Shown: positions 5,819 through 13,525, counted from the stretch's first letter. The stretch is DNA of 17,654 bases from Thermoanaerobacterales bacterium (GCA_017577565.1 PKRH01000073.1:1-17654), one strand, 5' to 3'. Notes: a model not told the origin generated them from the letters alone. Program-made: numbers and translations.

Positions 5819-6796
5819 TCAGGGCACGAGGACGACCTTGCCGGTGGTGGCGCGGTCCTCGAGCGCCCGGTGGGCGTCGGACGCCTTGGCCAGCGGGAAC
5901 GTCGTGACGAGCGGCGTCCACGTGCCGTCGGCGGCGGCCGCCAGCGCGTCCGCCTCGAGGTCGCGCCACCCGCCGGGGCGGCGGATGATGCGGGGCCCGA
6001 TCGGCGTCACCTGCACGCCGCGGGGGAGGAGGTCCTCGGTCGTCAGCTGCAGCGGCTCACCCGAGGACCAGCCGAAGATCACCACCCGGCTCGCCGGGCC
6101 CAGCAGGTCGAACGCCGCCCGGGCCACCTCGCCGCCCACGCCGTCGAGCAGGAGGGTCGGCTCCCGGTCGCCGAGCTCGGCGCGCAGGCGCTCGACCCAG
6201 CCCTCGGCCCGGTAGTCGACGGCGACGTCGGCGCCCAGCGACCGGACGAGCTCGACCTTGGCCTCGCCGCCGGCCAGGCCGACGACCCCCGCGCCCGCGC
6301 GGCGGGCGGCCTGCACGAACAGCGCCCCGAGCCCGCCCGCGGCGGCGGGCACGACGACGAGGTCGTCCGCGGTGATCGCCGCCACCTCCAGGATCCCCAT
6401 GGCCGTGCGCCCCGTGCCGATCATGGCGACGGCGACGTCCGGCGGGAGGTGGCGGGGCAGTTCGTGCAGGGCGCCGACCGGGGCCAGGGCCAGCTCGGCG
6501 TAGCCGCCGTGGGCGGCGCCGAGGTGGGCGACGGCGCGGCGGCCGACCCAGGCGGGGTCGACGTCCGGGCCGACGGCGTCGACCACGCCGGCGACCTCGC
6601 GGCCGGGGGTCATGGGCAGCTCGGGGGGCGGGAAGGGGCCGCCGGCGTCGCCCCGTCGCATGACGGTGTCCAGGAGGTGGACGCCGGCGGCCTCGACCGC
6701 GATGCGGACCTGGCCCTCGCCGGGCCGGGGGTCGGGCAGCTCCTCGAGGACGAGGGTCTCGGGCGGCCCGGCAACGTGCTGACGGATGGCCTGCAT
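5819..6796 (-). CDS. Zinc-independent NADPH:quinone oxidoreductase (medium-chain dehydrogenase superfamily)
   Basis: This 325-residue enzyme is of the Qor type, which reduces quinones or related carbonyl compounds with NADPH in the cytoplasm. It shows the GroES-like N-terminal domain (M-Q-A-I-R..., E-A-A-G-V-H-L-L-D, P-G-R-E-V-A-G-V-V near residue 70). The Rossmann nucleotide loop A-A-A-G-G-L-G is at about residues 151-157, and the C-terminus ends in the family's G-K-V-V-L-V-P. It contains no cysteine, so neither zinc site of the alcohol dehydrogenases is present. ATG 6796 was chosen over a longer open frame because it gives the standard N-terminus and lies seven bases after a TAGCGT -10. The promoter has a 19-base spacer with a SoxR-like dyad, suggesting induction by redox-active compounds. 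The gene is inserted antisense between gatA and gatB. Confidence 0.93.
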   Translation of the reverse strand: MQAIRQHVAGPPETLVLEELPDPRPGEGQVRIAVEAAGVHLLDTVMRRGDAGGPFPPPELPMTPGREVAGVVDAVGPDVDPAWVGRRAVAHLGAAHGGYAELALAPVGALHELPRHLPPDVAVAMIGTGRTAMGILEVAAITADDLVVVPAAAGGLGALFVQAARRAGAGVVGLAGGEAKVELVRSLGADVAVDYRAEGWVERLRAELGDREPTLLLDGVGGEVARAAFDLLGPASRVVIFGWSSGEPLQLTTEDLLPRGVQVTPIGPRIIRRPGGWRDLEADALAAAADGTWTPLVTTFPLAKASDAHRALEDRATTGKVVLVP

Positions 6797-6803
6797 GCCC
6801 GGC

Positions 6804-6834
6804 ACGCTAAGACCTCGAGCTTGCTTGAGGTCAA
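6804..6834 (-). promoter_or_regulatory. MerR/SoxR-type promoter of the quinone oxidoreductase gene
   Basis: On the minus strand TTGACC (6834-6829) and TAGCGT (6809-6804) are separated by 19 bases, the over-long spacer typical of MerR-family activation. The spacer and end of the -35 hold the imperfect dyad CCTCAAGCAAGCTCGAGG (6830-6813). Read on the plus strand it matches the Escherichia coli soxS SoxR box at 14 of 18 positions. The -10 ends seven bases before the ATG, so the mRNA is probably leaderless. A further GAGGTC half-site lies at 6835-6840. The regulator gene is not in this window. Confidence 0.6.
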
Positions 6835-6889
6835 GAGGTCGCCGGGGGCCGGCGCCCGGAACCGTGCGGGCCCGGTCGCGGCGCCGCTC

Positions 6890-6895
6890 TAGCCT
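6890..6895 (+). promoter_or_regulatory. -10 element of a leaderless gatB transcript
   Basis: TAGCCT fits TANNNT and ends seven bases before the gatB ATG at 6903. No Shine-Dalgarno sequence or convincing -35 is seen. gatB therefore appears to have its own promoter, separate from gatCA. Confidence 0.5.
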
Positions 6896-6902
6896 GGGCC
6901 CC

Positions 6903-8330
6903 ATGGCGTCTGAGTGGGAGATCGTCGTCGGGCTCGAGGTGCACGCCGAGCTGGCCACCGCGACGAAGCTGTTCTGCGGCTGCCCCAACCGCTTCGGCGA
7001 CGAGCCGAACACCAACGTGTGCCCGGTGTGCCTGGGCCTGCCCGGCTCGCTGCCGGTCCTCAACGAGCACGCCGTCGAGCTGGCCATCCGCCTCGGCCGG
7101 GCCCTGCACTGCGACGTGCGCCCCTCGGTCTTCTCCCGGAAGAACTACTTCTACCCGGACGTTCCGAAGGACTACCAGATCAGCCAGTACGACCTGCCGA
7201 TCAACGTCGACGGCTGGCTGGAGCTGCCGTCCGGCCTGCGGGTGGGCATCGAGCGGGCCCACCTCGAGGAGGACACCGGCAAGTCGATCCACGTCGGCGG
7301 CGGCGGGCGCATCACCGAGGCCGGCCACAGCCTCGTCGACTACAACCGCTCCGGCGTCCCGCTGCTCGAGATCGTGTCCCGGCCCGACATGCGCTCGGCC
7401 GAGGACGCCCGGGCCTACGTGTCCGAGCTGCGGGCCGTCCTCGTCGCCACCGGTGTGTCCGACGCCCGCATGGAGGAGGGGTCGCTCCGGGTCGACGCCA
7501 ACGTCTCGGTGCGCCGGCCCGGCGAGCCCTTCGGCACCCGCTGCGAGATCAAGAACCTCAACTCGCTGCGGTCCCTGGGCCGGGCCATCGACCACGAGGC
7601 CCGCCGGCAGATCGCGCTGCTGGAGGCCGGCGAACCCGTCGTGCAGGAGACCCGCCACTGGGACGAGGACGACGGCCGCACCCACACCCTCCGCAGCAAG
7701 GAGGAGGCCGAGGACTACCGCTACTTCCCCGAGCCCGACCTCGTGCCCCTCGCGCCCGACGCCGACTGGATCGCCCGGGTCGACGCCGAGCTGCCGCCGC
7801 TGCCGGCCGAGCGCCGGGCCCGCCTCGCCGAGGCCGCCGGCGGCGTGCCCACCACCGGGGCCGTGGCCATCGCCGTCGACCGGGGCCTCGACGACCTGGC
7901 CGTCGCGGCCATCGAGGCCGGGGCCGACCCGGGCCGCGTGCTCACCCACGTCGAGCACAACCTCACGATGGAGGGCGCGGCCTCGCTCGACCCGGTCAAG
8001 CTGGCCGCGCTGGTGAAGATGGAGGTCGGCGGCGAGCTGACCGCCACGCAGGCCAAGACCGTCCTCGCCGAGATGGTCGAGACCGGCGACGACCCGGCCG
8101 CCATCGCGAAGGCGAAGGGGTTCGAGGCCATGTCGCCGGAGGCCCTGGCCGCCGCCGTCGACGAGGTGATCGCGGCCAACCCGGCCGAGTGGGAGCGCTT
8201 CGTCGGCGGCGACGACAAGACCCGCGGCAAGCTCACCGGCTTCTTCGTCGGCCAGGTCATGAAGGCCACGCGGGGCAAGGCCGACGGCAAGGCCGTCACC
8301 GCCCTGCTGCGGGAGCGGGCCGGCGCCTGA
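6903..8330 (+). CDS. gatB: Asp-tRNA(Asn)/Glu-tRNA(Gln) amidotransferase subunit B
   Basis: GatB binds the misacylated tRNA, activates the side-chain carboxylate with ATP and completes transamidation with ammonia from GatA. The 475-residue protein begins W-E-I-V-V-G-L-E-V-H-A-E-L, the GatB signature. It has a zinc-type cysteine set C25-x-C27 and C40-x-x-C43. The conserved Y-F-Y-P-D-V-P-K-D-Y-Q-I-S-Q-Y segment and D-Y-N-R-S-G-V-P-L-L-E-I-V follow. The C-terminal helical YqeY-like tail that recognises tRNA ends the protein. The ATG follows a TANNNT element by seven bases, so translation is probably leaderless. The downstream Eis-like gene begins 26 bases after its stop on the same strand and may be co-transcribed. 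Confidence 0.98.
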   Translation: MASEWEIVVGLEVHAELATATKLFCGCPNRFGDEPNTNVCPVCLGLPGSLPVLNEHAVELAIRLGRALHCDVRPSVFSRKNYFYPDVPKDYQISQYDLPINVDGWLELPSGLRVGIERAHLEEDTGKSIHVGGGGRITEAGHSLVDYNRSGVPLLEIVSRPDMRSAEDARAYVSELRAVLVATGVSDARMEEGSLRVDANVSVRRPGEPFGTRCEIKNLNSLRSLGRAIDHEARRQIALLEAGEPVVQETRHWDEDDGRTHTLRSKEEAEDYRYFPEPDLVPLAPDADWIARVDAELPPLPAERRARLAEAAGGVPTTGAVAIAVDRGLDDLAVAAIEAGADPGRVLTHVEHNLTMEGAASLDPVKLAALVKMEVGGELTATQAKTVLAEMVETGDDPAAIAKAKGFEAMSPEALAAAVDEVIAANPAEWERFVGGDDKTRGKLTGFFVGQVMKATRGKADGKAVTALLRERAGA

Positions 8331-8356
8331 CCGGTCCGGCCCACGCCCTCGCCACC

Positions 8357-9592
8357 ATGACCTGGACGGCACGTCCCGCGTCGCCGGCCGAGGCGACGGC
8401 CGTGACCGACCTGCTCGCGCTCGGCTTCGGCCAGGGGCCGACGATGGCGCCCCACCACCGGGCGGCCTGGGAGGCGGTCGCCGAGCTCGACCGCACGCTG
8501 GTCGTCGAGGACGAGGGCCGCGTCGTCGGCACCGGCATGGCCCTCAGCCTGGGCGTCGCCCTGCCGGGTGGCGGCTCGCTTCCGATGGCCGGGGTCAGCG
8601 AGGTGGCGGTGTCGCCCACCCACCGGCGGCGGGGCATCCTCGCCGCCCTGCTCGACGCCCTCCACCGCCAGGCGGCCGAGCGGGGCGAGCCGGTCGCCGG
8701 CCTGACCGCCAGCGAGGGCGGCATCTACCGGCGCTTCGGCTACGGCGTGGCGACCCGCTTCCAGGCGGTGCGGGTCGACGCCCGCCGGTCGGCCGAGGCC
8801 GAGCCGGTGGCGCCGGTCGCCGGCGGCTCGATCCGCTTCGTCACCGAGGACGAGGCGGCCACGATCCTGCCCGAGGTCTGGGAGCGCCACTGGCGGCGGA
8901 CGCCGGGCGAGGTCCGCCGGACCCCCGGCTTCTGGGTCGAGGACGCGCTCGACCCGCCCGAGGAGCGCGGCGGGGCCAGCGCCCGCTTCGTCGCCGTCCA
9001 CACCGACGGGGACGGGCGGCCGGACGGGTTCGTCACCTACCGGATCGCCGAGGGCTGGGGCCCGGGCGGCACGAACCACGAGGCCCGCGTCCTGCTGCTG
9101 GCGGCGGCGTCCGACGCGGTCGAGGCGGCCCTGCTGCGGTTCGTGCTCGACATCGACCTCGTCGGCACCGTCACCTGGAACGCGCCGGTCGACCTGCCGC
9201 TGCGCTGGCGGCTCGCCGACCCCCGGGCGGTCACCGTGCACGCCGAGCGCGACCTGCTGTGGCTGCGCCCCCTCGACGTCCCGGCCTGCCTCGAGGGGCG
9301 GGGCTACGCCGCGACGGGCGAGCTGGTGCTCGAGGTCCTCGACGAGCGGGGTCCGGCCGGCGGTCGGTACCTGCTGGAGGCGGGGCCCGACGGCGCCCGC
9401 TGCCGCCGGGTCGACCGCACGCCGGAGCTGGTGCTGCCGGTCGCCGAGCTGGGGTCGCTGCTGGCCGGGGGCACGAGCTGGCGCACGCTGGCCCGGGCCG
9501 GCCGGGTCCGGGAGGACGCCCCCGGCAGCCTCGACCGGGCCGACGCGCTGTTCCGCCCCGCCCGCGCCGCCTACTGCGCCACCGAGTTCTGA
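8357..9592 (+). CDS. Eis-family GNAT N-acetyltransferase
   Basis: This 411-residue protein has the three-part build of the Eis family: an N-terminal GNAT domain, a second degenerate GNAT domain and a C-terminal SCP2-like domain. Acetyl-CoA binding is shown by V-S-E-V-A-V-S-P-T-H-R-R-R-G-I-L at about residues 80-95. The family motif S-E-G-G-I-Y-R-R-F-G-Y-G follows, with Tyr124 at the place of the general acid Tyr126 of the mycobacterial enzyme. The chain ends in Phe, whose terminal carboxylate is the general base in Eis, so the active site looks intact. Eis enzymes acetylate amines on lysines, peptides and aminoglycosides; the substrate here is unknown. ATG 8357 lacks a Shine-Dalgarno sequence but gives the correct domain start. 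It lies 26 bases after gatB and is convergent with the MATE gene. Confidence 0.9.
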   Translation: MTWTARPASPAEATAVTDLLALGFGQGPTMAPHHRAAWEAVAELDRTLVVEDEGRVVGTGMALSLGVALPGGGSLPMAGVSEVAVSPTHRRRGILAALLDALHRQAAERGEPVAGLTASEGGIYRRFGYGVATRFQAVRVDARRSAEAEPVAPVAGGSIRFVTEDEAATILPEVWERHWRRTPGEVRRTPGFWVEDALDPPEERGGASARFVAVHTDGDGRPDGFVTYRIAEGWGPGGTNHEARVLLLAAASDAVEAALLRFVLDIDLVGTVTWNAPVDLPLRWRLADPRAVTVHAERDLLWLRPLDVPACLEGRGYAATGELVLEVLDERGPAGGRYLLEAGPDGARCRRVDRTPELVLPVAELGSLLAGGTSWRTLARAGRVREDAPGSLDRADALFRPARAAYCATEF

Positions 9593-9607
9593 CCCCGGTG
9601 GGCGCCG

Positions 9608-9630
9608 CCCCGGTGCCCGCGGGCCCGGGG
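9608..9630. terminator. Convergent terminator hairpin between the Eis-like and MATE genes
   Basis: CCCCGG (9608-9613) pairs with CCGGGG (9625-9630), with an inner GCC/GGC stem and a CGCG tetraloop. It fills the 41-base convergent gap and lacks a T-tract. Confidence 0.5.
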
Positions 9631-9633
9631 GCG

Positions 9634-10959
9634 TCAGCGCACCGCGCCGAGCACGACCCAGCGGTCGCCGGCGAACCGGGCCAGCAGCACGCCCGCCCGG
9701 GTGACCATGAGCAGCCCGAGCGCCGCCCACAGCCAGCCGATGCCGGCGTCGACGACGGCGACCGCGGCCGCCGCCGGCACGAACACCGCGGCCGCCGCGG
9801 CCATCGCCCAGGCCAGGAAGCGCATGTCGCCGGCGCCGATGAGGATGCCGTCGAGCACGAACGCCACGGCGTTGACCGGCTGCAGCGCCGCCACCCACAG
9901 GAGCACGAACGCGGTCAGGTCGACGACGGCCGCGTCGTCGCTGAACAGGCCGGGCAGGTGTCCCGACAGCGCGAACACGAGCACGCCGACGGCCACGCCG
10001 GCGACGACGCCCCACTCGATCATCCGCCGGCCGGCGCCCTTGGCCCCCTCCCCGTCGCCGGCGCCCAGCGCGCGGCCGACGAGGGCCTGGCCCGCGATGG
10101 CGATGGCGTCCAGCGCCAGGGCGAGGAACGACCAGATCTCGAAGGCGATCTGGTGGGCGGCGACGTCGACGTCGCCCAGCCGGGTGGCGACGGCGGTCGC
10201 CACCAGCAGCGACGCCCGCAGGGCCAGGGTCCTCACCAGCAGGTCGCGGCCCACCGCGCCGAGGCGGCGGAGGCTGGCGGGGTCGGGCGCCAGGTCGACG
10301 CCGTGGCGGAGCGCCTCCCGCCCGATGCGGCGCAGGTAGACCGCGGCGGCCACCGACTGGGCGACGACCGTGGTCAGGGCCGACGCCCCGAGGCCCATGC
10401 CGAGCCCGTAGATGAGGGCGACCTCGGTCGCCAGGTTGAGGGCCCCGGTGGCCACGGCGATGACCAGCGGGGTGCGGGTGTCCTGGAGCCCTCGCAGGTA
10501 GCCGGTGCCGGCCAGCGTCACGAACATGGCCGGCAGGCCCGCGAGGCTGATCCGCAGGTAGAGGAGGGCGTTGGCCCGCACGTCGCCGGTGGCGCCCATG
10601 AGCCCGACCAGCGGCTCGGCCGCGACCCAGCCGACGGCGACGAGGCCGGCGCCGATGATCACGGCCAGCCACACCGACTGGACGGCTTGGTGGGCGGCCT
10701 CCCGGTCGTGGCCGGCGCCGAGCAGCCGGCTGACCGCGGCGGTCGTGCCGTAGGCCAGGAAGATGAAGACGTTGTGGAGGGTCAGCAGGATGCTCGCCGC
10801 CACGGCCAGGCCGCCGAGCTGGGGCGTGCCGAGGTGGCCGACGATGGCGGTGTCGGTCAGCACGTAGACCGGCTCGGCGACGAGCGCGCCGAACGCGGGG
10901 AGCGCGAGGCGGGCGATCTCCCGGTCGTAGGGGCTGCGCAGGCGGAGGGGGGCTGACAT
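9634..10959 (-). CDS. MATE-family (DinF-like) multidrug/cation antiporter
   Basis: This 441-residue integral membrane protein has about twelve hydrophobic segments in two halves. It carries MATE signatures: E-I-A-R-L-A-L-P-A near the N-terminus, D-T-A-I-V-G-H-L-G-T with L-G-G-L-A-V-A, G-Y-L-R-G-L-Q-D-T-R-T-P in the first half, and A-H-Q-I-A-F-E-I-W-S-F and Q-A-L-V-G-R-A-L-G-A-G in the second. MATE proteins export organic cations or antibiotics using a Na+ or H+ gradient. The pattern is closest to the DinF branch. ATG 10957-10959 is used; in-frame GTG and TTG codons up to 10974 would add up to five residues, and no ribosome site decides between them. It is divergent from ilvD and has no visible partner genes. 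The exported compound cannot be predicted. Confidence 0.93.
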   Translation of the reverse strand: MSAPLRLRSPYDREIARLALPAFGALVAEPVYVLTDTAIVGHLGTPQLGGLAVAASILLTLHNVFIFLAYGTTAAVSRLLGAGHDREAAHQAVQSVWLAVIIGAGLVAVGWVAAEPLVGLMGATGDVRANALLYLRISLAGLPAMFVTLAGTGYLRGLQDTRTPLVIAVATGALNLATEVALIYGLGMGLGASALTTVVAQSVAAAVYLRRIGREALRHGVDLAPDPASLRRLGAVGRDLLVRTLALRASLLVATAVATRLGDVDVAAHQIAFEIWSFLALALDAIAIAGQALVGRALGAGDGEGAKGAGRRMIEWGVVAGVAVGVLVFALSGHLPGLFSDDAAVVDLTAFVLLWVAALQPVNAVAFVLDGILIGAGDMRFLAWAMAAAAAVFVPAAAAVAVVDAGIGWLWAALGLLMVTRAGVLLARFAGDRWVVLGAVR

Positions 10960-11123
10960 CGGGGCCACAGTCAATCGGACGCGACCCGCGACCCCGTCCC
11001 CGATCCCGGTCCCCGGTTGTGGCGTCCGTCATGCGCACGGGCGCGCGTGAGGGACGCCGGTCCGGTGGGGACGGGGGATCGGCCCCGCGCTGGGCCGGAT
11101 GGGAGCGGCGGGCGGCGTGGACC

Positions 11124-11129
11124 TACGCT
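11124..11129 (+). promoter_or_regulatory. -10 element of a leaderless ilvD transcript
   Basis: TACGCT fits TANNNT and ends six bases before ATG 11136. There is no Shine-Dalgarno sequence and no clear -35. The rest of the 176-base gap to the divergent MATE gene shows no gene and no other convincing signal. Confidence 0.5.
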
Positions 11130-11135
11130 TGGCCC

Positions 11136-12851
11136 ATGGCCGAGCCGCCCGCCAGCGAGACCCCCAGCGAGACGCCCCTCACCATCAAGCCCCGCAGCCA
11201 CGAGGTCACCGAGGGCCGCGAGCGAGCACCGGCGAGGGCCATGCTCCGGGCCATCGGCATGACCGACGCCGACTGGGACAAGCCCCAGGTCGGCATCTGC
11301 TCGTCCTGGAACGAGGTCACGCCGTGCAACCTGCCCCTGCGCCGGCTGGCCGAGCGGTCGGCCGAGGGCGTGCGGGCCGGCGGCGGCTACCCGATCCAGT
11401 TCAACACCATCGCCGTCAGCGACGGCATCTCGATGGGCCACGAGGGCATGCGGGCCTCGCTGGTGTCCCGCGAGGTCATCGCCGACTCGGTCGAGACCGT
11501 CATGCACGCCGAGCGGCTCGACGCCATGGTCACCTTCGCCGGCTGCGACAAGTCGCTGCCCGGGATGCTCATGGCCGCCGCCCGCCTCAACGTGCCGAGC
11601 GTGTTCGTCTACGGCGGCTCCATCCTCCCCGGCCACCACAACGGCCGGACGCTCGACATCACCAGCGTCTTCGAGGCCGTCGGCGCCCACGCCGCCGGCA
11701 CCATCGACGACGCCGAGCTCGACGCCATCGAGCGCAACGCCTGCCCGACCGAGGGCGCCTGCGCCGGCATGTTCACCGCCAACACCATGGCCTCGGTGGC
11801 CGAGGCGCTGGGCATGTCGCTACCGGGCGGCGCGTCGGCGCCGGCCGTCGACCGCCGCCGCGACGACGAGGCCTACGCCGCCGGGCAGGCCGTCCTCGAG
11901 CTGCTGCGGGCCGGCATCCGGCCCCGCGACATCCTGACCAAGCAGGCCTTCGAGAACGCCATCGCCGTCACCATGGCCCTCGGGGGCTCGACCAACGCCG
12001 TGCTCCACCTGCTGGCGATCGCCACCGAGGCCCGGGTCGACCTGTCGCTCGACGACTTCAACCGCATCGCCGACCGGGTGCCCCACATCGCCGACACCAA
12101 GCCCGGCGGCAAGTACCACATGGTCGACCTCGACCGCATCGGCGGCGTGCCGGTGGTCATGCGGCACCTCCTCGAGGCCGGGCTGCTCCACGGCGACTGC
12201 CTGACCGTGACCGGCCGCACCGTCGCCGAGAACCTCGAGCGCATCGACCCGCCGCCGCCCGACGGCGAGGTCGTCCACCCGCTGTCCGACCCCATCCACG
12301 CCGTCGGCGGCATCGCCGTGCTGACCGGCTCGCTGGCCCCGAAGGGCGCGGTCGTCAAGGTCGCGGGCATCACCTTCGACCGCTTCGAGGGCACGGCCCG
12401 GGTGTTCGACGGCGAGGAGGGGGCGATGGAGGCCATCCTCTCCGGCTCCATCCAGCCGGGCACCGTCGTCGTCATCCGCTACGAGGGCCCGAAGGGCGGC
12501 CCCGGGATGCGGGAGATGCTGGCGGTCACCGGCGCGATGAAGGGCGCGGGCCGGGGCGCCGACTGCGCGCTCGTCACCGACGGCCGGTTCTCCGGCGGCA
12601 CGCACGGCTTCTGCATCGGTCACGTCGCCCCCGAGGCCGTCGACGGCGGCCCCATCGCCTTCGTGCAGGACGGCGACCGCATCGTCATCGACGTCACGAC
12701 CAAGACGATCGACCTCGACGTGCCGCCCGAGGAGCTGGAGCGCCGCAAGGCCGACTGGAAGCTGCCCGAGCCCCGCTACACCTCGGGCGTGCTGGCCAAG
12801 TACGCCCGGCTGGCCTCGGGCGCCGAGCGGGGCGCGATCACCGAGGCCTGA
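11136..12851 (+). CDS. ilvD: Dihydroxy-acid dehydratase
   Basis: IlvD dehydrates 2,3-dihydroxy-isovalerate and 2,3-dihydroxy-3-methylvalerate to the keto acids that precede valine/leucine and isoleucine. The 571 residues cover the whole family. The iron-sulfur ligands are visible as Cys55 (G-I-C-S-S-W-N-E), Cys137 (A-G-C-D-K-S-L-P-G) and Cys209 (P-T-E-G-A-C-A-G-M). The C-terminal half holds the conserved G-R-F-S-G-G-T-H-G-F-C-I-G-H-V-A-P-E-A loop with the catalytic serine. The ATG is chosen because it follows a TANNNT element by six bases; the open frame upstream lacks family similarity. It lies on the same strand as ilvBNC but is separated from it by a terminator, a minus-strand DUF1697 gene and the ilvB promoter, so it is regulated independently. 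Confidence 0.98.
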   Translation: MAEPPASETPSETPLTIKPRSHEVTEGRERAPARAMLRAIGMTDADWDKPQVGICSSWNEVTPCNLPLRRLAERSAEGVRAGGGYPIQFNTIAVSDGISMGHEGMRASLVSREVIADSVETVMHAERLDAMVTFAGCDKSLPGMLMAAARLNVPSVFVYGGSILPGHHNGRTLDITSVFEAVGAHAAGTIDDAELDAIERNACPTEGACAGMFTANTMASVAEALGMSLPGGASAPAVDRRRDDEAYAAGQAVLELLRAGIRPRDILTKQAFENAIAVTMALGGSTNAVLHLLAIATEARVDLSLDDFNRIADRVPHIADTKPGGKYHMVDLDRIGGVPVVMRHLLEAGLLHGDCLTVTGRTVAENLERIDPPPPDGEVVHPLSDPIHAVGGIAVLTGSLAPKGAVVKVAGITFDRFEGTARVFDGEEGAMEAILSGSIQPGTVVVIRYEGPKGGPGMREMLAVTGAMKGAGRGADCALVTDGRFSGGTHGFCIGHVAPEAVDGGPIAFVQDGDRIVIDVTTKTIDLDVPPEELERRKADWKLPEPRYTSGVLAKYARLASGAERGAITEA

Positions 12852-12866
12852 CCGGGCCGCCGCCGG

Positions 12867-12888
12867 GCCCCCGGCCCCGACCGGGGGC
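12867..12888. terminator. Bidirectional terminator hairpin between ilvD and the DUF1697 gene
   Basis: GCCCCCGG (12867-12874) and CCGGGGGC (12881-12888) form a perfect 8-bp stem around a 6-base loop in the 43-base convergent gap. No T-tract follows on either strand. Confidence 0.5.
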
Positions 12889-12894
12889 GCACGC

Positions 12895-13413
12895 TCAGAC
12901 CAGCTTGCGGAGCGTGCGCAGGTTGCGGTTGGTCGTGGTGGCGCGCCCCCGGGAGCGGGCGACCAGCTTGGCGAAGGGCGTGTCGAGCGTCGACCCCTTG
13001 GGGCAGTCCCAGTAGACGACCCGGTCGCCGGCGGCGACCTGCTCGTCGGCGGGCGGCAGCTCGGCGGCCGCGGCCAGCAGCTCGTCGAGCACGTCGGGGT
13101 CGGAGCCGAACAGGACGTAGGCGTGGCGGCCCTCCCGCTCGGGGAAGGGGAACGCGTCGACGACCGCCGCGACGTGGTCGGCGGTGGTCAGCACGATGCG
13201 GGCGTCGTAGCCGAACCTCGCCCGCAGCCCGTCCTCGATCGCCGCCCGCAGCGCCGCCGGGTCGTCGTCGGAGGAGAACAGCAGGTTGCCGGAGGCCAGC
13301 ACGGTGCGGACCTCCGCCAGGCCGAGGTCCCGGGCCATCGCCGCCAGCTCGGCCGACGGCACCTTGACGCCGCCGACGTTCACCCCGCGGAGCAGCGCGA
13401 CGTACCGGGTCAC
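12895..13413 (-). CDS. DUF1697 family protein
   Basis: This 172-residue protein matches the DUF1697 family, widespread in actinobacteria and without a known function. The N-terminal signature Y-V-A-L-L-R-G-V-N-V-G-G is followed by L-A-E-V-R-T-V-L-A-S-G-N-L-L-F. The C-terminal half has R-V-V-Y-W-D-C-P-K-G-S and a T-T-N-R-N-L-R-T-L-R-K-L ending, both typical. It should be soluble and cytoplasmic. Two in-frame GTG codons exist, at 13419 and 13413. I chose 13413 because it is seven bases after TAGCGT (13426-13421), the same spacing as at other leaderless genes here. The gene is wedged antisense between ilvD and ilvB, with its promoter back to back with the ilvB promoter. I infer no role in amino acid synthesis. 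Confidence 0.92.
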   Translation of the reverse strand: MTRYVALLRGVNVGGVKVPSAELAAMARDLGLAEVRTVLASGNLLFSSDDDPAALRAAIEDGLRARFGYDARIVLTTADHVAAVVDAFPFPEREGRHAYVLFGSDPDVLDELLAAAAELPPADEQVAAGDRVVYWDCPKGSTLDTPFAKLVARSRGRATTTNRNLRTLRKLV

Positions 13414-13420
13414 GCCCACG

Positions 13421-13426
13421 ACGCTA
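13421..13426 (-). promoter_or_regulatory. -10 element of the DUF1697 gene
   Basis: TAGCGT on the minus strand ends seven bases before GTG 13413, the spacing seen at the other leaderless genes. The -35 is weak (ACGGCT at 17 bases). Confidence 0.45.
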
Positions 13427-13450
13427 CGCCACGCGGGCCCGGGAGCCGTG

Positions 13451-13480
13451 TTGGCGCTCTCCGTCGCCCGTCCCTAAGCT
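13451..13480 (+). promoter_or_regulatory. Promoter of the ilv leader and ilvBNC operon
   Basis: TTGGCG (13451-13456) and TAAGCT (13475-13480) are 18 bases apart. Transcription should start around 13487-13490, at or next to the ATG of the leader peptide. This gives an untranslated leader of about 145 bases before ilvB. Confidence 0.5.
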
Positions 13481-13489
13481 GGCATGCCG

Positions 13490-13525
13490 ATGCGCCCCCA
13501 TCGCGTCCTCGTAGTCCTCGCCTAG
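13490..13525 (+). CDS. Val/Leu-rich leader peptide of the ilvBNC attenuator
   Basis: ATG 13490 opens a reading frame that ends at TAG 13523-13525 and encodes M-R-P-H-R-V-L-V-V-L-A. An in-frame ATG at 13484 would add M-P. Five consecutive codons (13505-13519, GTC CTC GTA GTC CTC) specify valine or leucine, end products that signal branched-chain sufficiency. The stop codon is followed at once by stem-loops, the last of them terminator-like, and then by the ilvB ribosome site. This matches attenuators described for ilvB operons in actinobacteria, where the ribosome stalls on these codons when charged tRNA is scarce. The -10 lies nine bases before the ATG, so the peptide is probably translated from a leaderless start. 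No experimental evidence can be seen here; the call rests on codon content and position. Confidence 0.65.
   Translation: MRPHRVLVVLA

Noticed and set aside
6914..8356. Apparent 480-residue N-terminal extension of the Eis-like protein
   Set aside because: This is a shifted reading of gatB. Family similarity begins exactly at ATG 8357.
7721..11038. 1105-codon open frame on the minus strand
   Set aside because: It is antisense to gatB and the Eis-like gene and out of frame with the MATE gene. The product is low-complexity Arg/Gly/Pro, as expected from stop-poor high-GC DNA.
10960..11135. Possible extended IlvD N-terminus or a short gene in the ilvD-MATE gap
   Set aside because: The frame is open from 11019 but the residues do not resemble IlvD, and a -10 element at 11124-11129 places the transcript start at ATG 11136.
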